A stretch of 64,000 bases of DNA, from positions 1 to 64,000 of the forward strand of contig WION01000015.1 in NCBI GenBank assembly GCA_015039365.1, in the 5' to 3' direction. The notes beneath the pieces are model-generated. The model saw only the letters and a program-made list of their open reading frames with translations. It did not search any database and was not told the DNA's origin. Made by a program: the position numbers and the translations under genes. Source of the DNA: Amanita rubescens. Lineage: Eukaryota > Basidiomycota > Agaricomycetes > Agaricales > Amanitaceae. Below, piece after piece: positions 11,532 to 23,189 of the stretch (the first letter of the stretch is position 1; each line of letters opens with the position of its first letter).

Positions 11532-14462
11532 TGTCGAGAACGCGACGAAGATGGCAGTAATGCGGAGGCGGGAATGGACCGACGGGAGAAATTCGAGTAT
11601 TTATTGGTGCGTTTGCATATCGTTGATGGGAACCAAACATTACGCGACGCGTTTCGTTGAGAACGTCACGTGGTCGCGAGCGTCCTACACTTCTGGGCTT
11701 CTCCCCGTCGCGGGTTCTCCAGTTCTCCGCCCGCGGACATCTAAAGTATTCCTGTGTTCCATGTTACTTTGTCCATGGAACTGGAATATCCTATTACCGA
11801 TAGCCAAAAGCCTATGTACAGCCCCTTGTTCAAGTGTGTACCGCAGCTTGCCAAAGTAAGACGCGCCTTGATCCCGACGTCTTGAACCGTTTATGGGCTA
11901 GGCTGGCCAAGGACCGCCCTGGCAATTGAAAGTCCTAATATAGCAGAATTTTACCAGATTAGGCTCATGGAATCCATGACTACGCCGATGTTAGCGATGT
12001 ATCCCCGGTTCTAGACATACTGCTATATTGTAGCACTGAATGATCGGTAAGGGCAAACATTCCCACTTAACCGTCTGTCAGAGAACATTCTTGCTAATGC
12101 AGAGGTTAGCATATAACGAAATTAACGAAATACTTGCCACTGAAACCCGCTATCAACTATAATTAACGGAGTGGCGCCACAGCATAATACGCTCGCCACC
12201 GGATATGCGACTGACTGTCAGCTTGACAATCACTAGGCCAATCCTAGCCAAATCCAAAGAGCTCAACATCAGGCTCGCAGCTGATGCCCGCCTTAGTGAC
12301 GGCAGCGATATCGAAGTACCGGCAGTAGATGATTAATCGCTTGCATACCTGATAATCGTTTTGGCTCCAAGGTAAGATGGGGACAGACCATCGGGAATTT
12401 TTACCGGAGCTTGTCGTCCAGCCGGCTCTTGCACACTAAGCCATGAAAACACCAAGTTCCACCAGAGAAAAGCCCTAATTCCAGTTCGTGTACACATCCA
12501 ATTTAATTCATTGCCGTAATTGTGCGATCATGCAGCTCGCAGATGCCCAGGATCGATAGGCATAGTTCGGAAATTCGTGTGGCTGACCGCCAAGCGTTCA
12601 CGTTGCCACTACAATCAAAGACATCTAGCCGCGGTGCTTTCAAGGGCACTGTGGAACGGCTTCCAGGCTTTGCGTGGAGTGAGAGCATACCAACTCATAG
12701 GGTATCTCCCCTGTTTCCGCGTCCTTCGTTCGTGTGCAGTTGCCCAGCAATACCCAAAGTAAGCTTACCTCAGTCACCGAGAGACCGCACTATCTGCGAT
12801 GGATACATGAAGAGCGCCATGTATGTCTCATATAATGCCGGTATGGGAAGGCATATTTAATATGCAGATACTTCGGATGGCGAATGCAGGGCGGCGGCCA
12901 TCATAAACGCACAGATAGGGGTCAAGCGAGTAAAACGGAGCCTAAAGAGGGGAAATGCAGGACGTTATCTCGATGCGCACAAAAGGGAGAGTTGGAATGC
13001 CATTGCTGTTCTTTGACGCGCTGGACTAGGACTGAGTCAAGGTTATGATAAGATCGAAATTTCTGCCTTCTGTTCCCTGTTGGAAAAATAGAGAAGAACT
13101 CGGAAAACCCCCTCATCCTTGTAGCCTTTTTTTGGACACGTCTTGTGCTTCATTCGTCAGAGTCCCAAAGCGACGTGCGACGCGAGTATGAAACCGAGAT
13201 GGAAGCCTGCTGAACTCCATTGTTTGCACATATTTCAAAATATTTTATTCCCTTGGGACTATTTTCTTGACGAGTTGGCACCTACATAGCGCCGGCATGT
13301 TGAAGCTGTATGAGAGCTAAGTACCTATCAGCCATTATTGCGATTTAACATTGTCCAGTGAAAAATCTCATCTGCGCAAATTGCATGGTACCTAACAAGT
13401 TGACTGATAATCGGGCGACGGGGCCCTGTGCGCTCCTTCGTCCATCCCCTTCGTTTCCCCTTTATGTATAACCGTCACCATGCATACGGCGATTTGTCCT
13501 GGTCCCGGCCTTTTCCTCTCAGGCACTTTCTCGTCACTCATGAGTGTCAACGCCGCTGAAAGCAACCCGACTTGACGATTACGACTCTTACGGTGACAGA
13601 AATAAGTAGGCTTTTGTTTTCCCATCAACACCCGGAAGTTCTATGAATCGACTTATCGACCCTCGGAATTTTGCGAATAATACTGCTTTTTGCATGTTCC
13701 ACAATAGGATAATCTCAACCGTCATGCTACGAGCGCTCTTTGGCTTCCGGCCCCTGCGCTGCTTCGGTGCACCCCAATCAAGTAGCTTGCCCGATGGCAA
13801 CCTGACATAACGGTTGTCCGTCTCATTGATGGTTGCCTACAGAAAGGAGCACTGTTGTGGCGCGATGCTCAAGCATTCGCCGAACAGACTCATGAAACCA
13901 AGGGATTAATGCGAATACCGGAAGCGGTTGTCTACAATAGCTACATGCAGCTGCCCTTCTGCGCTCATGCCGAAAGATATCTTATAATCAACCTTTGCGT
14001 CACCAGCGGAGGTTTTCGTTCCTTCGAATGGTGATGGTCCTAGTTTTTTTCCCCGATAGTTTTCTTGGGGTAGACATGACCATGACTCATCGTGAACTGG
14101 GAACCAGTTCTGGCGCAAAGTTCAGTGACGAGCCTGGATGTCATTGAAGTTTTCAAGACAGCACTTCAGGATAAAAAATTGATTGAACAAGCATGGCAAA
14201 CGAAAAACTTTACTCCAGATGTTTTCACGTTAAATAAGTTGTTAAGAGCTAAACAGGAGGGAGAAGTAGATGTGGGGCGGGCAATTAATTAGTTCACAAA
14301 GATCGATGCTTTTCCATACCCCATATGTCATACCCCGCTATCTTCTAATTACATTGTTCAGGTAAAGCGCTCAACCTCTGCAGTGAGGACGTGTTGGCAT
14401 TAGGAAACAAAAAGGAATGCGAAAACGATACGAATATGCCACAATAGGACACCTTTGTAGTA
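11532..14462. other. Gap of 2.9 kb without a supportable gene
   Basis: The proximal few hundred bases should be the homeodomain gene promoter. The rest holds only short ORFs. Minus-strand ORFs at 13588-13800 and 13906-14118 and a plus ORF at 14092-14292 read somewhat like protein (for example DVIEVFKTALQDKKLIEQAW) but match no family I know and lack splice partners. Decayed mobile-element or gene remnants are possible. No tRNA-like cloverleaf was noticed. Confidence 0.4.
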
Positions 14463-16649
14463 CTACCGTCGCTTCGATCCGCGCAAATCATCCAGTCCAG
14501 GCGAACTCCGCCGTTTCCTATCATCCAACAATGATATAGACAGAACACATATATAATAACAAAACTTACCGACTAGAGCCTCGCTCCTCAGGTTCTCCAC
14601 TAGGTGTTCTTCCTCCTTCCCTCCCACCCCCACCGCCTCCACCATAGTCCAACCCATCCACGGCAGGTGCATTTCCATCACGATCCTTGTACTTGTTCTG
14701 GTTCCGTGGCCCAGTGGGGACATTAGGCGGTAGCGGCGATGCAGGCCGAGGTGCCGTGGGCACTGCAGCTTCTCATCAGTCATGTAACACTAGCTAGTAA
14801 TGATACGGTACGTACCCCTCCCTCTAGCAGAGAACCCTCTTCCGCGAGGCATAGTTGGTGCAGCGCGTCCTCGGTATGGAGCAGGGGCCACAGGGGTACC
14901 GCCACGCGCGCCAACACCGGATACCTGCGCCGCTGGGCCAGAAGGAACATTGGTAGGCCCTTCCATATTTTGATACATCTGCTGCCCCATAGCAGGCTGA
15001 TCCTACGGAAATAAAAACCGCTTTAAACCCAAATCCTCAATAAGAGATTGCCCACCCACCTGCATACTGAAATCACCTCCCATGCCCATATTCATCATCC
15101 CCGCGGGACCTGGCTGTCCGCCGCCGAAACCATCCTGCATCATCCCACCCACTTGTTCCGGTGTACCCGTCCCGCCGACGCCAACAGAAACGCCCTGTTG
15201 CGCGCCATCCTGCATCTGCATCATCGCATTGCCCATACCCATATCCCCGTTCATGCCCATACCCATACCCATCGGCCCCATCATGTTTGCCATATCCATC
15301 ATCACTCCCGGACCCATCATAGCAGGTCCTGGCCCACCTGCATTCATGAGAGCCGTCATTCCCGTCATCACCATCTGCCGCACCTCAGGCGGCAAATTCG
15401 ACAGCTGATCTTCCGGCATACCCGAGAAATTCTATAAAAAAAAACGCGACTTAGAATAGCCAAACCAACGCGACACGTCCACTCACGATCAGATTAGCTT
15501 TTAGCACATTCGCCATCTCACCCAGTTCCCGCCTTCGATAACAATACGCCTCCCACGATAGTTCGTCGAAGCCATAGTTGAACCAGTCGCTGATGTCAGA
15601 TCCTGGTCTTCTCCATGGTTTGTCGGTCATGTTGGCCATATCCACTTCGAATATGGATCGACCATCTAGCATGCCTGAAGCTGTGGGGTCGATAACGGGA
15701 TGGGATGGTGGTGCGGCAGCAGGAGGTAGCATTGAGGTGTCGATATCATCCTGTTGCGTTTGTTGTTGGGGACCTTCTTCAGACGAGGGAACTGGTAGTT
15801 GGGCTTGTGCCGGTGCTTGTTGCACAATGGGAGGTTGGGTTGATGTGGGAGGAGCTGGATGCGGTTGAGATGGTATTCCGCCCCGTGGCATGGGCGTGTA
15901 TTCTGTTGTTAACGTTGGCTGTGGTTGTGCTTGAGCGCCTGGTCATTCCAAAACGTTAGTCAAAAGTAAGAATAGTCATAATTAGAAATTACCTTTGCTA
16001 GGCGAAGGATAAGCAGTTGCATTTGGTTTGCTGCGTGCATTTTGTGTCCTTGTTCGATCAGCATATATATCCCAGATACCCATCGTGAAGCCTACCGAAA
16101 ATCTAAGGAGCGGTTTGGTGGTTCCATGATGAATTCGATATCCTGGGCCTAGTTAGCATTGTCTTCGACGTGTTTTACCTGTCCTACTCACATCATCCTC
16201 CTCTTCGCTCTCCTCGCCCAACTCGACTTGCTCCTCTTCCTCCTCTTCTACCTCTTGCATCTGTCCCTCAGCTTGGGCCTCAGCTTGGGCCTGAGCCTGG
16301 GCTTGTGCTTGTGCTTGTGCGTGAGCTGCCTGAGCAGCAACGACGGCAGCTGTAGCAGCGCTGACAGCATCCGACAACCCAGGAACAACCATTTTCTCAG
16401 CTTCAGCTTCCAGCAATGCCACGATACCATGCGGAACTATGTGGCCATATCAGAATGTGAAATCGCGTCATAATAACGGTACACACTCACCAGGCGTAGC
16501 AATGGGTGGGGAATGCGTCTGTTCTCGCGCCTGGGCAAGTTCCGTCGGCGCTGTAGCGGAGCTGCCATAGAGATACTCGTCGTCGTCGTCCCTGACAATT
16601 TCAATGATAAGATTCCTTAGAGTCGCAGAATAGCGTAGACAAACATCAT
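14463..16649 (-). CDS. FIP1: Fip1-like pre-mRNA polyadenylation factor
   Basis: Fip1 is a subunit of the cleavage and polyadenylation factor that tethers poly(A) polymerase. Ten exons can be placed and sum to 564 residues. The N-terminus MMDDDDEYLYGS is the usual acidic start; it requires an intron right after the first five coding bases (16649-16645). An unspliced start at 16659 is the alternative. An acidic/Ala-Gln region follows (AQAQAQAQ, EVEEEEEEQ), then DIEFIMEPPNRSLDF. The diagnostic Fip1 motif is RRPGSDISDWFNYGFDELSW. The C-terminal half is Met/Gly-rich (MGPMGMGMGMNGDMGMG) with an Arg/Gly stretch and a basic end (GSKRR). Its start lies 107 bases from the divergent splicing gene CLF1. 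Identity is secure; the very short first coding exon is a model choice. Confidence 0.92.
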
Positions 16650-16756
16650 TTCGGTTCAATTTTATATGACTTCAAGATTTGCAGGCTGCGATGCCCTCTG
16701 CGTCACTCACAAGTTGATGGATAACGTGTGACGCGTGACGCTACACACCTTTCGAT
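16650..16756. promoter_or_regulatory. Divergent promoter, FIP1 / CLF1
   Basis: Only 107 bases separate the two proposed start codons, so both RNA-processing genes share one short promoter. No element is recognised with confidence. A repeated GTGACGCGTGACGC-like stretch (about 16728-16742) is a candidate bidirectional site. Confidence 0.5.
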
Positions 16757-19615
16757 ATGCAAGACGGTCGCGCACCAAGGTAGACAGACTGTGAACATCT
16801 TCTTCTCAGGCAGAATGTAACTCATCTTTTATTCAGAATTAAAAACAGGGCACCAGCCCCCGTCCAAGTTAGTCCCAATTTCTTAGTGTCAACGAACTTG
16901 TTGATTCTTACTTCTCCATGTTTTATAGATCACTGCGGAGCAATTGCTTCGTGAGGTAAGAAAACACGCTGCGTCGTACTACGGACGTGGAACTAAAGCA
17001 CGACTTACAGGCTCAAGAGCGCCAAGAATCAGCCTTTCGGGCACCCCGCCAGCGAGTCGAAGATTATGAAGAGCTTGACGAGTACCGCGGTAGAAAACGA
17101 AAAGAGTTCGAGGACCGTATTAGGAGGACGAGGGGAAACATGTGCGTTGAGGTTTTGCTCATCGTTTCCGCTTTTTTGAAAAATTATTGTTTGGTGAACA
17201 GAAAGGAGTGGTTGCAGTACGCCAATTGGGAGGTGAGCGTTATATTGTCATGGTTATGGTCAATACCAACGTTCTGCGTTGAACTCTGTCTAGGCTAGTC
17301 AAAACGAGTTTGCTCGCTCGCGTTCTGTCTTTGAACGTGCGCTCGACGTGGATCCCCGGAGTATCCAGCTATGGCTGAGCTACACCGAGGTGGAGCTTAA
17401 AAATCGCAATGTCCAACATGCGCGCAACTTGTTTGATCGCGCTGTGACGCTCCTTCCACGGGTAGACCAATTATGGTATAAATACGTGTATCTGGAGGAG
17501 CTTTTGCAGAACGTTTCTGGGGCGCGTCAAGCGTTTGAGAGATGGATGCAGTGGGAGCCGGACGACAAGGCGTGGCAGGCGTACATCAAGATGGAGTGTC
17601 GGTATAACGAGTTTGATCGGGCAAGCACGATATATGAGAGGTGGATTGCGGTGCGGCCTGACCCTCGGGTTTGGGTCAAGTGGGGCAAGTTTGAGGAGGA
17701 AAGAATACGCGTGGATAAAGCGCGCGAGGTGTTCCAGACCGCCTTGGAGTTTTTTGGCGATGATGCAGAGCAAGTGGAGAAGTCGCAGGCGGTCTTTAGC
17801 GCATTTGCGAAGATGGAGACGAGGTTGAAGGAATACGAGAGAGCGCGGGTGATTTACAAGGTGCGTCGCCATCGTTCTTCTAATGAATCTTGGCGTTTCA
17901 GATGCTTATTAGTTCTATTATTTTGTAGTTTGCACTGGGAAAGATACCACGGTCGAAATCCGCGGCTTTATATGCTGCCTATACAAAATTTGAAAAACAG
18001 CACGGAACCCGGTCGACGCTGGAAGGCACGGTGCTTGGTAAACGGCGGATACAGTATGAGGATGAGCTCCAGCATGACGGCCGGAATTACGATGTATGGT
18101 TCGACTATACTCGTCTGGAGGAAGCCGCGTATCGAGATATGAAAGATGAAGGTTCGACGGACCAGGAGTTGGAAGCGCAAATAGGTAGGGTGAGGGAAGT
18201 GTATGAACGTGCTGTTGCGCAGGTCCCTCCTGGAGGGGAGAAGCGGCACTGGCGACGGTATATCTTCCTGTGGCTGAATTACGCCTTATTCGAGGAGATT
18301 GAAACAAAGGTACGCTCATGCAGCTCTTTTGCTTGGATTTGATCCCAATTGGCATCTTACAGGAATATGACCGGACACGAGAGATATACAGAACAGCACT
18401 GCGATTGGTTCCTCACAAACAGTTCACCTTTGCAAAACTGTGGCTCATGTTTGCGAAATTCGAGATCCGGAGACTGGATCTCCCTGCAGCGCGCAAAATT
18501 ATGGGTACCGCCATCGGGATGTGTCCGAAGGAAGCCTTGTTCAAAGGTTACATTGACTTAGAGATTGAGGTATGTACGATTCATTGCTAAGTGTGACAAG
18601 ACATATCTCATAGATTCGTAGCTTCGAGAATTTGACCGTGCAAGAACTTTGTACGAGAAATATATCGAGGTGGGTCATATTTACACGCCGGCAACGGATG
18701 CAACTCAACTCGCTTGCTCTCTAGTTCGATCCTGCCAACTCGCCCGCCTGGATAAAGTACGCTGAGCTGGAGTCCCAACTACAGGACTTTGCCCGTACTC
18801 GGGCCATCTTTGAGCTCGGTACATCCCAGTCACCGCTGTCGATGCCAGAACTTTTATGGAAGGCATACGTTGACTTCGAAGTTGAGGAGGGCGAACGGGA
18901 AGCCGCTCGTAAGTTATACGAGCGGCTTGTTTCAGTCAGCGGACACGTCAAAGTGTGGATATCCTATGCGCTATTTGAGGCAGAGCCGATGCCAGTTCCG
19001 AGGGCGGAACGCGAAGAAGACGAGGACGAGGACGAAGACGAAGAGAGTGAAGTAAAGATGGTACCTGGCGACCCCATACGAGCACGGCAGGTGTTTGAGA
19101 AAGGTTACAAGGATCTCAAGTCAAAGGGTCTGAAGAATGAGGTGGGTAACCTTGCTCCTCTGTGATGCCTGAAGTCGTTACTGAACCAGATCAGCGTGTT
19201 GCCCTCCTAGAAGTGTGGAAGACCTTTGAAGAGAAGTATGGCACTCGTGAGGATGTGGCCAAGGTACAGGACATGATGCCCATTGTCAGCAAGCGGAGAA
19301 AGGTCGACCAGGAGACGGGACAAACTGTCGAAGGTCAGATTTTACAATGTCGTTGTTTAGTCTGTGTTAACCAATCCCCCTCTGGTAGATTGGGACCTTG
19401 TGTTTGCGGACGACGAACGTGAGGCGAACCCGACATCGTTCAAGTTCTTGCAGATGGCTCAGGCATGGGCAAGTGCCAAAAAGGCCGGAGGTACTGGAGG
19501 CTCATCGATGCTCACTGGCTTGGTGGCACAAGCTTCCAAGTTCAAAAAGGCGGAGAAACGCGACACAGATGCCATGAGTGACGTAGCAAGCTCGGATAGC
19601 AGTGAAGAAGACTGA
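16757..19615 (+). CDS. CLF1: Clf1/Crooked-neck splicing factor (HAT-repeat protein)
   Basis: Clf1 (Syf3, CRNKL1) is a scaffold of the Prp19-associated (NTC) complex needed for spliceosome activation. Twelve exons can be read (first 16757-16779, last 19389-19615), totalling 742 residues, close to other fungal Clf1 proteins. The N-terminus [18 protein letters not shown] runs into [15 protein letters not shown], both family signatures. About fifteen half-a-TPR repeats follow, for example [49 protein letters not shown] and [14 protein letters not shown]. An acidic insert ([12 protein letters not shown]) lies near residue 590. The C-terminus is Ser/Asp-rich ([12 protein letters not shown]). The start was chosen because only this spliced model restores the conserved N-terminus. 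The gene is intron-rich while being itself a splicing factor. Confidence 0.95.
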
Positions 19616-20037
19616 TGACCTTCAATCTGTGCCTCAATCTCTAGTAGTATGTACGCTGTGAGGGAAAACTACAATACCAAGTCTAGTAGTTATACGCGAT
19701 CATGTCGAATGTGAGATAAGCTTCACTGGGTCCTTCGGGATCGCTTTCTGAATCCATCAGGCTGGAAACCAGCCTAGTCCAGCGGTACAGTTATAGTGCC
19801 ACAACTTGTTAAAGATGAGTTGCACAGTAGAGGCAGGGTGGAGGGGGGGATCTTTTTTTTATATTGCATATGGCAAACCTTTTTTGAACTTCCAACTGAA
19901 CGTAAAGTGCGATGGCGATCTCATGATATGATGTCATTGCTGTCTACTTTGGGTTAATTGTATCCAAAATTGTCTAATGATTTTCCATACCTTCTTGTAG
20001 TTTAATTTAAATGGTGGTGGGAGACTCGGAAAGTGTC
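19616..20037. other. CLF1 3' region
   Basis: The stretch is AT-rich and contains a T-run near 19851-19860. It probably contains the CLF1 3' UTR and, on the opposite strand, the 3' UTR of the possible small gene that follows. No coding signal was found. Confidence 0.4.
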
Positions 20038-20360
20038 TCATATGTCGGTCCGATACGCAAATGTCACAATGGCTGTGACCCACCAGCATGAACCTAACTG
20101 AACCGGTCCCAATACTGCCTCTCCATTCAACGCTGCAAAGGCCGCCGTCGCTGGCAGCAGCAACAACCTAGATGACTTGTTCCGCACCTGGGAAACGTAC
20201 CGGCTTCAAGCGTGAGAGGTACTCACAGTCCGTCCGAAAGTCGACGAGGGGATGCTGGCGAGGTAGAGGATCGGAGAAGAGTGAACGAAGAGACGACGGC
20301 GACGGCGACGTGAATAGACGAGGATGCACACAGCGGGTCAAATAGTCCGACAACGTCCAT
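20038..20360 (-). CDS. Possible small membrane or secreted protein
   Basis: A two-exon reading (20360-20227 and 20167-20038) uses a clean GTGAGT donor and a CTAG acceptor and gives 87 residues from an ATG. The protein has three hydrophobic stretches: IHVAVAVVSSFTLL, GLLLLLPATAAFAAL and CWWVTAIVTFAY. That would suit a small multi-pass membrane protein, perhaps of the ER or mitochondria. I recognise no family. Support is only the in-frame splice and the hydrophobic pattern; chance is possible. It lies between the 3' ends of CLF1 and the Sec14-like gene. Confidence 0.3.
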
Positions 20361-21283
20361 GCCTCGACTGACGAGATCCAGGAGATGCACATTGCTAGGT
20401 GGGGAGAAGGAAAGATTTGACTTGACCGTAATCGATAATCCCACGTCATCGCCTAGGTATGTGCGGTCCTACACCTTTGTCACTCGCGAGCGTGCAGAAG
20501 GGCGGTAAAAGACTCAAGCTCAGTTCATAGGAGGATGATATATAGATGACTTGGCTCTGGCGTTGAAGTTGAATGTGCTCAAGCTGAATGAGTCATGATT
20601 AGTTCGGCTATCGCAATGAAGGGAACTGACGCCCATACTTTGCATTCCAGACCATCTTTACTTTGAATTTGTTCTTTGTGCGAGCCACGCGAGAACGATG
20701 GACACCGGAGAGTCCCGGTAAATCATTAACAGGCGTCGTGGGGAGTGGAACACGCAAAGTGGCTCATCACGGCCACGAACGCGCATTGTACCACTACGCT
20801 ACGGGGTGAAAGAAAGCTTCGCGGGCTGTTAAATCATAGTGGCCTTTGCGCAAGTTTGTGTCGTGGAGTTTGAAATCTCGGTTGAGACTCTGTTTCACTG
20901 ACCACGACATTACACTAGCGGAAGCGTGCATTACTTCTCCCGTTGCTTCCTCCTTGAAGATTGATCCGAGCAAAGCCCGCAACCATACTCGTCAGTCCCT
21001 TACCATCAACAAAAAATCGAATCGTACGGACCTGGATCTGCCACGACCTTTCCATTCATAGTCGTCTCCACGCACGCTCTCCTTGCATCGGACTCTCAAA
21101 CAGCCGCCTGGTAAGTTAGTTCCGGTTGCCATCACATTCTTATAATTGGGTCAACGTGTATGCCAAGTACTCTTTTGTTAATTCAAGTAGTAATGTTACA
21201 TCGCGGTAGTATTTATGTGCATTGAGAAAACAAGGACAGATTTGGAATTGAAATATTGAACAATCATGCAAGCTCTCGATAAC
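20361..21283. other. Intergenic, no supportable gene
   Basis: Contains the presumed promoter of the small minus-strand gene and the 3' side of the Sec14-like gene. Short ORFs at 20794-21061 overlap each other on both strands and have no recognisable content. Confidence 0.4.
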
Positions 21284-22665
21284 TTAAGCAGAAACGGGAA
21301 CGGAAATTATTACTGACGCGGAGACAGCGGCACCGCCGTCGATCGCCGTCGTTTCATTGACACTTTGTTTGATTGTCGAAGGGACATTCAAGGTGGTGCG
21401 AGAATCGCTGATCGAAATGTAAGGATCTTCATATCTAAGCGAGATGTGACAGCAGACCTGGTAGGAATCATGACATTGAGTTCGGAATCCTTTTCATTTG
21501 TAACCCGAGTGCCGTCGGGCGCGATGCCGCAGGCCCTGCAGAGTGAATTAGTATATGGCGTGTGGCAGCAAATATAGAAGAGGACACTAACAATACGATT
21601 TGATCCCAATACGAATTCGGTTCGAATTCAAAGGCATTTTCGCCGCCAAACTCGGCATCGAGGTGTGATAGGGGTATGAGCTCTTTCAGATCTGGGTTGA
21701 AGCGCATCTAGAAGGATAGGTTAGTGGAGCTAGATAAGTACGAAAAGTATGTTACCTTATCTCTCGTTACGGGATCCAGGAATGGTGATATGCCTTTGTA
21801 GAAGAAGGTCAAGAGTAAGGGTAAGTTGACGACTAGAGCTCTGCCCAGTGTTTCGACATAATGTTGTTGAAGGATGGTAAGTACCTAAATTAGGCGTTAG
21901 ATCTTGTCTACCCCTTGGCGAGCATGCGTACTTTGCGAGCCACGGATACTGACGGGTTGGTGCGTAGGGTGCATGATTTGTAGTCAACTATGATGACCAG
22001 GGATTCTTGGCCGGGAGGCATCAAGTCTTTGGCGCGCTCACTGCAAATCAATTAGCATACCAATGCTCGATCAGGCTGGCCGAGAGAAGAAACGTACAGC
22101 CACCAGACGAGATGGCGTAACTGCCTTTCGCTGGTTTCTGTATTCTCGCGTCCCGGACGCATATACAGAATCGGCCTGCCATCGTTGTCGAACCCGTTTA
22201 GAATACTGCCAAAAAAAAGATGAGTATCGTTTATATATGGCAAGGCGAACGTAGGTGAACACCGGTGAACCCTGACATTTTTCCGGTTACACTTTCTATC
22301 TTTACTTCTTCGGGAGGGATTAGATCGGGCTTAAAATCCCGCCTCCATTCCATAGTAGACTTCAGCCGCTTCTTCGCCTCATCGATATTCCCCTTTGCGG
22401 CGCGCATATAACGGCCCATCGTGTCTGGTTTGCGCAGCCATCTTAGCTCCCAATAATAGTATGGATCTGATTCAGGGAGGAGCTGTTCATGAGCATACTG
22501 GTGCTGCGGGTTCAGCTTCTGAAGCTCAGATCGTCGGCGTGCGTTCCGCACCTCTTTTAACTTCCTGATTTGCGCAGTCTTGTCGTCATCGTACTGAAAA
22601 ATCGGCGCTACGACGGTTCCTGGTGCTGGTTTTGTGAGGGCTTTTGCGGATAAACGAGGAGGCAT
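21284..22665 (-). CDS. CRAL-TRIO (Sec14-like) lipid transfer protein
   Basis: Seven exons sum to 350 residues. The N-terminal CRAL-TRIO-N helices are visible (YYYWELRWLRKPDTMGRYMR, DEAKKRLKSTMEWRRDF). The lipid-binding lobe follows: GFDNDGRPILYMRPGRENT, ESLVIIVDYKSCTLRTNPSV, VLTILQQHYVETLGRALVVN and FYKGISPFLDPVTRDKMRF. This matches Sec14 homologues of the Pdr16/Pdr17/Csr1 kind, which exchange phosphatidylinositol with another lipid and so affect membrane composition and azole tolerance in yeast. The last two exons are Thr/Ser-rich and less conserved, so the exact C-terminus is less sure. The gene is divergent from the chitin synthase with 524 bases between starts. Confidence 0.9.
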
Positions 22666-23189
22666 AACGGCAAAACCAAAGAGAGCAAGGAGCGATGAAC
22701 ACGCTGGTTCTTGTATTCGAAGCCATGATACTTGTCCATCCGGGCGTATTACGTAGACCGTGAGTTCCGAGGACGGCGCGGTCGCGAAGTCGACTAAGCA
22801 ACTTGCCTTTTATGGCAAACGAGACATTAGTCAGCCGTCGGCGAGCACGTTGTTCGGGTCAATCGTTCGGTGTGCTGACCGATCATGTCTCAGAGATGGT
22901 GGTCCATGGACTTTCCAGTTCTTAAGGTACCCACGGATGTCAGCTGGTGCCAAGCCTGACATTCTCGGCCTCTCGGGCAGAACGTGCGGGCCTCCTGGAG
23001 CAAAGCAGGCCACAATAGGCGTGACAATGACTTATGTTCCCACGGTTGTGACAGCAGCCCACCCCTCGCCGTCAGACAGCAGGCCGATACCGTCCTTGTT
23101 TCATTATTCCCTGCCGCCTTCCCCGCTGTCACGACGTTCTCCACAATCTTTGCTGAGCTACTTTTTTTCACTCTTTAATCCAGATTTTC
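22666..23189. promoter_or_regulatory. Divergent promoter, Sec14-like / chitin synthase
   Basis: The 524 bases between two start codons hold both promoters. Pyrimidine-rich stretches just before 23190 (ttactttttttcactc) are typical of fungal transcription start regions. No specific operator is recognised. Confidence 0.45.

Noticed and set aside
15048..15437. Plus-strand ORFs rich in His/Thr or Pro/Ile
   Set aside because: They are the antisense of the Met/Gly-rich FIP1 C-terminal region, which explains their repetitive composition.
16681..17300. Start of CLF1 at 16987
   Set aside because: That frame begins inside an intron and lacks the conserved [18 protein letters not shown]-terminus recovered by splicing from 16757.
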